In this document: positions 55,363 to 64,000 of the stretch, in pieces
How positions within the stretch are numbered: position 1 is the first letter of the stretch
Layout: each line of letters begins with the position of its first letter
NCBI GenBank assembly: GCA_012845835.1
Contig: JABAKD010000007.1
Span: forward strand, 8,600,723-8,664,722
DNA: 64,000 bases
Source: Undaria pinnatifida
Lineage: Eukaryota; Sar; Phaeophyceae; Laminariales; Alariaceae
Direction of reading: 5' to 3'
Translations under genes and position numbers: made by a program
The notes under the pieces: model-generated
Told to the model about the DNA's origin: nothing
Database searches by the model: none
What the model saw: the letters and a program-made list of their open reading frames with translations, nothing else

Positions 55363-56974
55363 AAACATTGTCCCTGAGGATCAGCACCGTTGAACAAAAC
55401 CGGTGGCGAAATGACTGATACGCTTTTCAGGATTACCATAAGATGGCACAACAGTGGTATCGACAACGTCTGTCTTAGAGGCGCTCCCAAAGCTGGAGGG
55501 TGCGTCCGAGCAAAACGGCCGCAGAAAGAAAATGGTTGCCAGATGTCAGTTTTCCTCACGTGCCATGAATCGAACAGACAGCCTTTTGATCGGTAGCCAT
55601 AACGTTTTCCGTCATGTGTTATTCCTACCGCTAGAATACACTCTACAAGGAGCATCGCATATGTATGCTGAAACAAGCGTCGCTTACAGTTTTGTTTACT
55701 GGAACAGCACAAGAAAACACACAAGAAAACGCTCACCGTTGCCCCGTACTCGAACGAGTGACAAGCGATTATCTGCCCCATGTATACTACGTGCCTACGC
55801 CACTGGTCGTCCAACATGCCGGTGGATATGACGAGTAATACAGCAGGCATCCTATGTTGTACCTGGTACTATTACGGACAAACAAAGCACTGAACATGCA
55901 ATTCGATTGCATTGGCGAGTGTTACACGCCTACTTATATGCTACGAGTACTCGCACCGCTGTTTCATATTCTACACACGTTAGCGCGCACTTGAACAATA
56001 GTACCGCAGCTTGGCAGACTTGGACTGCCGTACTGTTGCTGACTAATACGTGCGATCGTGCGTACTCGTTGAATTACATCACAGGGGGTTAATATAGGCC
56101 ACCACTATCAAGCACTGTAGAAGACATATATATATATGAACCACAACATCCGTAGCCAAAAGAAGACGTCCAATCAATCAAGATGAGGTGCGCTCAAGGG
56201 ACACTAACAAAGTATCGACCTTGAATCAATATGCTACTAGCACTGTCCGCCACACACATTTCTTATGCTGATGGTGCTGCTGCTTCTGTGCTTCTGTATT
56301 GATTACTGTTGTTGATTGAAAATATATTACGAAGCCACGCCGGGTACGGTGTAACTCTAGATGTATGTATACATATATATATATATATGTGTGTCTTGGC
56401 ACCTTTTAACAGGCTGTCGTTTCCGCAGCAGCAACCGTACTCTCAGTATGATAGAGACCTAATGAAGACGCCTTACGCAAACGGTGACACTTCCTGAAGA
56501 ACAGTTTCGTTACCGACGGTATGATATTTGAAAAAAACTTACGTACTGTCCCGTGTTCAAACCAAAAGCATGTCACTACAACGTGCGGCTTGCTGTGTTA
56601 GTATCCGGTAAATATTTTCAAGAATTTCGGTCATTCTGGAGGCCTCTACCCGTACAACTGCATTGCCGCTCTCGCACTCCAAGGAACACGTGGTTCCAAC
56701 ATAGATGGCGTGAGAACTCGGGCTAATTGCACGGTGATCAAAAGATGGCTGAGCGATATCTACAGCGTTGTGATGAAGAGTAGCACAAAACATATCGACG
56801 TGAGTTACACCTGTCTCCACATATGATATGAGTGGGAAGTGGAGCTGTGATTGAGGAGATATCACGTTTACTTTAAAGCGTCGAGCTAGTCGTGATCGTA
56901 CATTGTATTGTCATTCTAGACATAACTTGAACGACCGGGCCTTAACTGCATGATATACGTTAACATATTGTATT
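55363..56974. other. Stretch with no supported gene
   Basis: A 211-codon minus-strand frame (55,215-55,850) crosses the right end of the preceding element, so it is not a conserved gene. A short (AT)n tract lies at about 56,371-56,388. Confidence 0.4.
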
Positions 56975-57412
56975 CCTTCCACAACCGTCTGATTTGTTCC
57001 CTGAGAGGATTTATAGTTTCCGCGCGCACAGCTTGAGTTGCTCCGTCCGTTCCCCCCGCTCCTTCTTGTTCAAACCCAGGCCCCCACTCCCTTTAAGGCT
57101 CCACCCTCACCTCAGCGGTCATTCGATTTACATGATACACTTGAAAAACTCATGCATTTCCTTCCACAGCTGTCATATTTTGTCCCCATCAAAAACGGGT
57201 TTCATGGTATCCGTGCACAGGCTGACTAACATCACCCTGTTGATCATGGTACAAGCTACACTGTAGTTCCAAGGGGAGTCGCTATATCCTTAACGAGGAC
57301 ACACATCCAGCAATACGCGCGATCGGAGTATCACAAAGCTTGCAAACACAAGTTTCGAAAAAAACTTCAATCTCACACCTGGAGCGTATTTTCAATTTTA
57401 CAATATATTTCA
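56975..57412 (-). repeat. Modular repeat family A, copy 6 (inverted, head plus one module)
   Basis: The plus strand shows the reverse complement of the module GGAAACTATAAATCC...TCTGACGGTTGTGGAAG, then the 5' head ending in CACACCTGGAGCGTATTTTC. The G-rich joint is short here and read as C/T-rich DNA at about 57,050-57,110. Confidence 0.75.
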
Positions 57413-59434
57413 CATTAAAGTTGCTATGCCGCTGGAATACATAATATAATGAGGCGCTATAGCACGGAGCGTGAGCCATTTTTACTGGTTCCGAAGGTAA
57501 AAAAGCCTTTTCATATCAGATCGCATACGAGTGTCGGGTGCCTGAAATACAATTCTCTGTGTGTGGATGTGTTTGAGTCAACCTTCGATTGGGCCACCTC
57601 TTTCGGGGACGGGGCACGTTTGTCCACCGCACTCAACGTTGTCGGCACCAAGGCCAGTGCCGAGGGGTCCTGTGCACGCACAAATAACAGACAACTCTAC
57701 TATTGCGGGTTTCGTTGTAGGATGCTGTGAGCTGGTCGAGACGGGTGCGGCAACGTGTGATTTCACAGGCACCAAAAATGGGGTTTGCAGCATGTGATTC
57801 CACGAGCATTCCTGAGCTACGTAATATACGAGTACAGTATGGGTTTCTCCGATGTTGGGTGTGTTTCGGTGATCGGAGATGCAGGTTGACCGCCTTCAAG
57901 AATGCAACCGAAAAAAACGGGAGAGGTATGCTCCTGCTGTACGAGTGGCTATTTTCAAGAGGTTCGTCGACGTGAGACACGCACAGCGACACTGACCAGG
58001 CTCTGATATCGAGCGCCGTGCTGTTGTTACTACCGCTAATACACATTCTTCCGCTGCTGCTTCTGCTGCTGCTGCTGCTGCTGCTGCCACTGTTGCTGCT
58101 TCTGCTGCTGATTCTAATGCTTCCCCTGCTACGAATACAGGACCAGCCGTAGGAGTACCGACTGTTGTTTTCCCTGAACAGAGCGAAGATATCAAACTGC
58201 GTAGATGTCCGTCCGCGTTGGTTTGTTCAGTTCGCATATTTTACTGTTTACCCGACGACCGGGTATGCCTCTTGTGCTGTTCTTTCGATTGCTGGTCTCC
58301 CTTGTTGTTCTCTGTATTCACCCAGCATCGCAGATTGGACTACTGCAGTTATAGAGGCCGCGCCTCATCGTTACGAATTAGTAGCATACGACACGTAGAC
58401 ATGGGGAGGGTTCCGCTGCAACAAACGGTTGTACCGTGTACAGATTTTGTTACTAAAATATCAACGAAAACACGCGGGAAAAAAGTCTGGAGTAGCTCCC
58501 CAAAATCCATTGCGCGTGATATAAACGTGTTCTATACATGGGATGCTGCTGCCATCAAAGGTCACCCTATGAATACCGTCTTCACGTGGTAGAGTGCACT
58601 TTGCTCCAGCTCCAAGGTATACCAGATACCTGGTACCTGGTACAGCATACCGGTATGATATGCGATACCACATACACAAGGTTTGTGTCTACTGTAGGGT
58701 TGCCAGGCAGTCGCTGGAGAGGGAGATCCTAGTTCCACATATGATTCCAGGAGCACTGGTAAGGCCTAGGGTGGTGTCCCTGATGAACGCCGAAGCCGTG
58801 GGCGACTCTGCCATGCATGCAATGTGTTCACGTCACTATAGGAAGTCTACGTGGGGTACAGAAGTAGTCACGCAGCAGTATTGGCCTGCTTTCTGTGTTA
58901 CCCTAGGTCCACGCGAGCGCACGAAAGTACCAATAAGTGAGGGGGCATGTACACGTACGTCTACACCGCTGACGGTGATCAAACGGCACATAGGACATTG
59001 TTCAACGAACGACTCACCTAGCCTTGGACCTCCACTGGTCGAAGATGGCGACAAGACGATCAATCGGACAGCGGCACGCTCACAGCTTGCACCTCGATTC
59101 CCCCCACGGATGTAAAAAAATACTCGGGGTGTTCCACACTGTGGTGTGGCATGTTTTGTCCGGGGTAACTTATCAATTTGTTTTTTTTCGAGGAAATTTT
59201 TATTAGACCTGGACCAACTTGTGTTGTTTGAAAAGCGTGCAGAAGGGTTGCTCTGCACGGGGGTCCCAGTGACGCTTCATAACTACTCCCGCTGCTATAT
59301 GATGCTGCTGCGCATGTGTCATATGTACATAGCTTCCATCTACCCATTCCAGCTGCAACTGGCATATACTACAGCTTGGCTTCGTACGAGTTGAACCTAG
59401 AGTAAACTTACCGCTAGCCTATTACAAGGGCTCC
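57413..59434. other. Stretch with no supported gene
   Basis: A CTG run lies at about 58,065-58,087 (TGCTGCTGCTGCTG) and TACCTGGTACCTGGTAC at 58,630-58,646. Open frames at 57,449-58,046 on both strands and 58,594-59,115 plus are unrecognised. Confidence 0.4.
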
Positions 59435-59466
59435 GCATGGGCGCCGGCATTGGCCGGCGCCCATGC
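59435..59466. repeat. Perfect 14-bp hairpin with 4-base loop
   Basis: GCATGGGCGCCGGC (59,435-59,448), loop ATTG, then its exact complement (59,453-59,466). It lies at the start of a two-copy duplication. Confidence 0.95.
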
Positions 59467-59716
59467 TTCGGGTAGGGCAGGGCGGCACTCGGACGAGGAA
59501 AAAGAGAAAAGGTTGTAGCTGTTCGATTCAACATTATTGAAAGTTTTAAGTAATGCCAAGAGTTTAATACGAATATGAGGATCTAAAATCATAATTTGAC
59601 ATTCCATGGCGCCCATTCTTTGGGTGAGGAAGGGTAGCACTCGACGAAATAAATTGTAGCGATAAAGAAATTGAAGCTTAAAGAGATGCCAAGATTTTAA
59701 TACGAACATGAGGTTG
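59440..59716 (-). repeat. Two-copy tandem duplication with coding-like text
   Basis: 59,450-59,580 and 59,608-59,716 share GGCGCCCAT, a GGGTAG(G)GCAG/GGGTAGCACTCG block and TTTTAATACGAA(T/C)ATGAGG. On the minus strand both read (S)SSEC-P-x-P-x2-WAP-x-N, so an exon-like module seems to have duplicated. The protein is unknown. Confidence 0.55.
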
Positions 59717-59777
59717 TAAAGGTTCACTTTGATGGAAGGGAAACATATAAACGAAGGAAGCAAGCATAGGCGAAACG

Positions 59778-60005
59778 ATGTTATTACAACCGCCGCCGAG
59801 TAAAAGTAGGCCAGAAATGCCGAGAGGAGAATTTGAGAACCCGTCTCGCTTCGAGGCTTCGAGGCGAAAGAAAAGAAGAGATGTCATCAATAAAAATGAT
59901 ATCGGACGGAATGAATGGTTGAAAACGTTTAATTTACGGAAGGGAAAAAGGAAGGCGCCGTTGACTGTGCCTTGGAAAACCCCTCGGTGTTTACTCCCAC
60001 AGTAG
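59778..60005 (+). CDS. Small basic hypothetical protein or exon
   Basis: ATG at 59,778 gives 75 residues beginning MLLQPPPSKSRPEMPRGEFE. A very basic segment (ASRRKKRRDVINK) and WLKTFNLRKGKRKAP follow, with a stop at 60,003-60,005. The basic runs could be a nuclear-localisation-like signal, but nothing diagnostic is present. It is in more AT-rich DNA than its surroundings. It may be one exon or chance. Confidence 0.25.
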   Translation: MLLQPPPSKSRPEMPRGEFENPSRFEASRRKKRRDVINKNDIGRNEWLKTFNLRKGKRKAPLTVPWKTPRCLLPQ

Positions 60006-60348
60006 CCGGAGAACTTACCATGTTTGTTTAAAAAATATACGAAGAACTCACTTACAGAAAAGAACTAAAAATGACGACACTGCATGCCCTCAATTAATTA
60101 GCTACTTCAATGTACGAGGCACTACACTGGTGAAGATATACAAAAATGAAAAACAAATTATGCAGACTTAGACTAGAGAGGGGCGCTAAAGGGGACAAAT
60201 AATGCCCTCGATCCAATAGTCTAAAAGGCATATAACAATGCCCTCGATCCAATTGGTACTTCCAACGCAGAGAACTTACACCAGAGAAATGGCAAGCTAA
60301 ACGGAAAAAGGCGGATAATCAAGCCTCACACAAGACAAAAAAAAAAAA

Positions 60349-60671
60349 TGCTAGACCAGTATGAAATCGTACCACTATCACTAAACCCTCGGCTCTGCGG
60401 AAGGTAGGCCTCAAAACAACTTAATTCGTACGACAGATCAGTATATTTCATTGTACCATAGTCACAAAACCGCTTTCAGACTCTGCGTGAGATACACAAT
60501 GGGTCCTCCGGGCTTACTTGCACAATGTACGAAGAACTCACTAAGAGAGGAGCCCTAAAGGGGATATAGAAAAACAATCCTAGACCGGTACGAAATCGTA
60601 CTACTATCACTAACAGCCGCCGACTCTGTGGAAGGTAGGCCTCAAAACAACTAATCCGTATGACAGATCAG
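60349..60671 (+). repeat. Two-copy tandem duplication, period about 225 bp
   Basis: 60,349-60,441 and 60,574-60,671 share CTAGACC(A/G)GTA(T/C)GAAATCGTAC, TATCACTAA, GGAAGGTAGGCCTCAAAACA and GACAGATCAG. A related earlier pair (ATGCCCTCGATCCAAT at 60,202 and 60,240) suggests a longer history of duplication. Confidence 0.7.
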
Positions 60672-60679
60672 GTTTGAGC

Positions 60680-62230
60680 CTATTGCAGACCAAGCACGCT
60701 CAAAATGATGAACACCCCAACAGCACCAAACGCGATAATAATAAAAGGCGAATTGTTAGAGCGATCTACTACTACTGGTATAGCACGCGTTATTCTGATG
60801 TATGTGTCGTCTTGCAGCCACACCTGCAGCCACATGGCCAGCACGGACAGAGCACATGACAGCCCAACAGCGTACACGCAACAACCCGCTGCACGTATGG
60901 AGCCTACAGCGCGACACCATGAATAACGAATGACCGCGACGGCTGGATTAGCCCTTTCTTTGACAGACCGGCGCCCCTGCCCTCGAGCCCGAGCAAGATG
61001 TGTGTCTGTCTTGGCCTATTGGGTCGAATCCTACTAACTTTAAAATCGCCATTATTTGCGCGGTCGCAATTCGGCTGGTCATTTGCGACATGTACGTTGT
61101 TTGTAAAGGGTGTCCGTCTGATTTCGCGTCGTAATGAAGTTGTATTCCCGCTTTCGTTGCTGGCCGTAGGAAACGTTTCGCAGATGTCGTAGTACGCACA
61201 TTCGTCTAGGAAAAGCACGCCATCGCTCACGCGTTACTTGTTTACCTGATACTTCTTTTGGTATGTTGTCCGCGTCGTTGTTGTACTAATATCTTATCAC
61301 ACTGTAGCAGATGTAATTTTTACAAGTGCGTATTCACCCGACGAAGTTAAACACATTCTTCATATAGTAACTCCTCCTGCAGGATGTTTTTGCGTAACGT
61401 CGCGCAAAGGAACGGTTTGAGCCTAACTGTATCTGCACACCAAGCACGCTCAAGATGATGAACACTCCAACAGCACCAAACGCGATAATATAAAAAGGCG
61501 AACTATTAGAGGGATCTACTACTGGTATAACACGCGTTATTCTGGACGTATCATGTGTCGTCTTGCAGCCACACCTGCAGCCACATGGCCAGCACGCACA
61601 CAGAACATACATGACAGCCCAACAGCACACACGGAAATAACCGCTGCACGTATGAAGCCTACAGCGCGGCACCACCAATAACGAACGACCGCGATGGCTG
61701 GATTAGCCCTGTCTGAGACCGGCGCTCCTGCTCTCGAGCCCGGGCAAGATGTGTGTCTGTCTGTTGCTTTGTTTCGGTTGATGATGGCACGCAGGCTGTA
61801 GCAGATGTATTTTTTCACGTCCGTATTCACCCGACAATGTTTTACACATTCCTCATCACACAGTAACTCCTCCTTCTTAATGTTTTTGCGTAACGTCGCG
61901 CAAAGGAACGGTTTTGAGCCTATCTGTCTATGCAGACTAAGCGCGGTCAAAATGATGAACACTCCAACAGCACCAAACGCACTAATCTAAAAGGCGAATT
62001 ATTAGAGCGATCTACTACTACTGGTATAACTAACACGCGTTCTTCTGGGCGTATCATGTGTCGTCTTGCAGCCACATCTGCAACCACATGGGCTGCACGC
62101 ACAGAGCACATGGCAGGTCAACAGCACACACGCAACCACCCGCTGCACGTATTTAGCCTACAGCGCGGCACCATGAATAACGAATCACCGCGACCGCTGG
62201 ATTAGCCCTTTGACAGACCGGCGTCCCTGC
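60680..62230 (-). repeat. Three tandem copies of a decayed membrane-protein module
   Basis: Units at about 60,680-61,020, 61,303-61,790 and 61,798-62,230 are similar over their length. On the minus strand each encodes a Cys-rich lead (CACWPCGCRCGCK in copy 2), a short Ser/Asn-Pro linker (SNSSPF) and a membrane segment (IIAFGAVGVFIILSVLG). Copies 2 and 3 continue into a charged part (LRKNIKKEELLCDEECVKH in copy 3). Copy 1 has stops or frameshifts in the lead. Copy 2 keeps the lead and membrane segment in one frame. Copy 3 has a frameshift before the membrane segment but the best charged tail. No copy is intact. The family is unknown; exons of one repetitive gene are an alternative. Confidence 0.55.
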
Positions 62231-63737
62231 TCTCGAACCCGGGAAATATGTGTGTCTGTTGCTTTGCTTCAGTTGATGAGTGCACCCACCAGCAGTTGTT
62301 AGCTGGAGCACAGCAGTCAGTTATTCCATTGTTATGTCAACCCCCTTGCCTGCGTTCGATCAAGCTACCCCAACAGCAGAAACCACGTAAAGCAAAACTC
62401 AAATCATGACCCATGGCGGCTTCCGCGCGTTTATACTGAGTCGGGCAGTTGTTCCAGGCAATGTTTTCTAGCCCATACCGTGTATGCCTCGTCTCACACC
62501 CCTGGCAGTTGGTGCCCTACGCTGCTCTGGGTCTCGGACGGGACGGGGCAAATAACCTTGCTTCGTTTCGTCTCGAGTGCCTGGTGCACAATCTGTGACC
62601 AAACAATAATTTGTTGCACATGGCACCGAAAATTCCAAACAGTATCAAGTACCGACTTTTATGAAACATTTTCAAGTAAGTAGCGTTTGTAAATGATGCC
62701 AGTTTTGTAAATCATCCATGCGCTTGTAATCAAACACCTGCTGTACAATCTGTGACCAAACAATACTAAGTTGCAAATGCCACCGCAAAATTTCAAACAT
62801 GATCAAGTCAAGTACCGTTTGGAAATGATGCAAATTTTGTAAATCGTCGAGGCGTTGCAGACATTTAGAGTCGACCAAAACTTCCGAAATTCCTCTTCGA
62901 CATGCGGTATTTTTGCAACTTCTCGCTTGTCTCGCTCGGCATTCCGTCCGCGTTCACGTCATGTGCGGAACGGACACGGCAGGGCGAGGGGCGTTGGAGC
63001 CGCTCCCCGAACGCGGCGCTCGAATGAAGCTATATTCGACCGAGAATTCCAGTTTCGCGAATCGCATACTTCGGCCTAGACAAGAAAACCCTGACCAAAT
63101 CCCTGACACCAAAGAAGGATTATATATATGTACATCATGTAAATGTCGGAGTCGGCGGGGCCATCGCACGAAACCCCGTTCCGCGTGGTAAGTATGGATC
63201 GCGTTGACAGGGCAAGATAATGGGAACAAACACGCCTGCTGGAGCGGGGTAAGAATCGGCATTATCTGGGCTGGTGCTACGTTGGTTCAGAGCCAGGAAG
63301 ACAACAACTTTATTTTTCTTCCTTTAACGTTTTTCGAGCCAAAGAAAGAAAAAGAACGTTCCAAACAATCTCGATCACAACCAGCGAATTTAAAAAAGCC
63401 ATTGCCGCAGTTGGGTCGTGTAGGCGACCCCAACCGGGCCCCGCGAGCCTGTACGTGCGACCACCGCGACCATGCAAACCGCGAGCCGGGCGGCAAATAC
63501 ATTGTGCACAGTGCGTGCACGTGTCAAAAGAAGACGGCGTTGATTCTTTTTCAATGCAGCAATTTTTCCCTTTTCCGAGCAACCCTGCCCAAAACAAAGA
63601 TGGGACGATGTTTTTTTGTTTTTATTGTACCTCGTAGGCGATCCGAACAAAAGCTCTCATTCCATCGACGGCTGATTGACGTATCTCCTCAGTTAGATTC
63701 TTACACTCGGGAAATAAACACTCGATCAGATTATTTA
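62231..63737. other. Stretch with no supported gene; contains a short tandem duplication
   Basis: 62,585-62,725 and 62,738-62,855 share CACAATCTGTGACCAAACAA, a CACCG(A/C)AAA(A/T)TT block, CAAACA(G/T)-ATCAAGT and a TGATGC(A/C)A(G/A)TTTTGTAAATC block. The 250-codon plus frame 63,204-63,956 has no ATG at its start and reads into the next repeat. Minus-strand frames near 62,954-63,262 are unrecognised. Confidence 0.4.
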
Positions 63738-64000
63738 AAAAAAAATGAAAATATACTCCAGCTGTTAGATCGAATATTTCGTCGAAACTCATCTTTGCAG
63801 GCTGTGTGTGATACTCCGATCGCGCGTATTACGGGTTGTGTGTCCTCGTTTAAAGATATAGGTCGGCGACTCCCCTTGCAACTACAGTGTAGCTATCAGG
63901 CTCAACAGGGTGATGTTAGTCAGTCTGTGCGCGGAAACTATAAAACCCGTTTCTGAGGGGAACAAAATCTGACAGCTGTGGGTGGAAATGTATCCGTTTA
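63738..64000 (+). repeat. Modular repeat family A, copy 7 (head, cut by window end)
   Basis: A TTAAAAAAAAATG-type leader is followed by TACTCCAGCTGTTAGATCGA and the full head up to CAAAATCTGACAGCTGTGG. Modules beyond the window end cannot be seen. Confidence 0.85.

Noticed and set aside
55215-55850. 211-codon minus-strand open frame
   Set aside because: It crosses the right terminal repeat and satellite of the 52.4-kb element, so it cannot be an ancestral gene; no motif.
57590-57800. Possible further EsV-1-7 relic (NVVGTK and FTGTKNGVC text)
   Set aside because: Two resembling phrases occur, but Cys spacing does not fit the 38-residue register and no His or GM(V/I) segment follows.
63204-63956. 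250-codon plus-strand open frame
   Set aside because: It starts without ATG and its last third is family A repeat sequence; no motif in the rest.

Overview
The window reads as nuclear DNA of a brown alga, most likely an Ectocarpus-like species. The main evidence is three loci of the EsV-1-7 repeat family (C-x4-C-x16-C-x2-H-x12, 38 residues per unit), a family named after gene 7 of the Ectocarpus virus EsV-1 and strongly expanded in brown algae. The rest fits a large, repeat-rich, gene-poor eukaryotic region: long homopolymer G/C tracts, trinucleotide arrays, many two- or three-copy tandem duplications, decayed transposons, and no bacterial-style operons, rRNA, complete tRNA or CRISPR. No viral structural or replication gene is visible. 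|| Layout. 1-8.5 kb: unassigned DNA, one modular poly(G) repeat (4.9-5.9 kb) and a decayed tyrosine-recombinase gene of a mobile element (6.56-7.26 kb, minus). 8.5-9.4 kb: an EsV-1-7 pseudogene (minus). 9.75-12.8 kb: two inverted copies of the modular repeat. 12.9-14.3 kb: a nested fold-back element with a 194-base TTG tract. 14.4-21.7 kb: old duplications, a second copy of a short dispersed repeat and a possible reverse-transcriptase relic. 21.7-23.4 kb: a 111-base fold-back MITE and a 1.33-kb terminal-inverted-repeat element with a transposase-like remnant. 24.2-25.7 kb: intact EsV-1-7 gene 1 (plus). 25.7-42.4 kb: no confident gene, but a duplicated membrane-segment module (27.6-28.1), a long degenerate array (33.5-36.5), a modular repeat (36.6-38.0) and two GC-rich ARP-type arrays (39.7-41.2). 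42.4-43.95 kb: intact EsV-1-7 gene 2 (minus), with 45 consecutive G immediately upstream. 47.5-50.5 kb: the largest cluster of modular repeats. 52.4-55.36 kb: a 2.96-kb element with perfect 19-bp terminal inverted repeats and internal satellite blocks. 57.0 and 63.7 kb: further modular repeats. 59.4-62.9 kb: a run of tandem duplications, including three copies of a decayed membrane-protein module. || The two intact genes and the pseudogene share not only the canonical repeat but also a C-terminal pair of variant units (a Trp-Gly unit followed by C-x4-C-x15-C-x2-H), so they are one paralogous subfamily that spread locally. Most other content is explained by transposition, tandem duplication and decay. 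Everything outside the EsV-1-7 genes is given with modest or low confidence because introns cannot be resolved from sequence alone.
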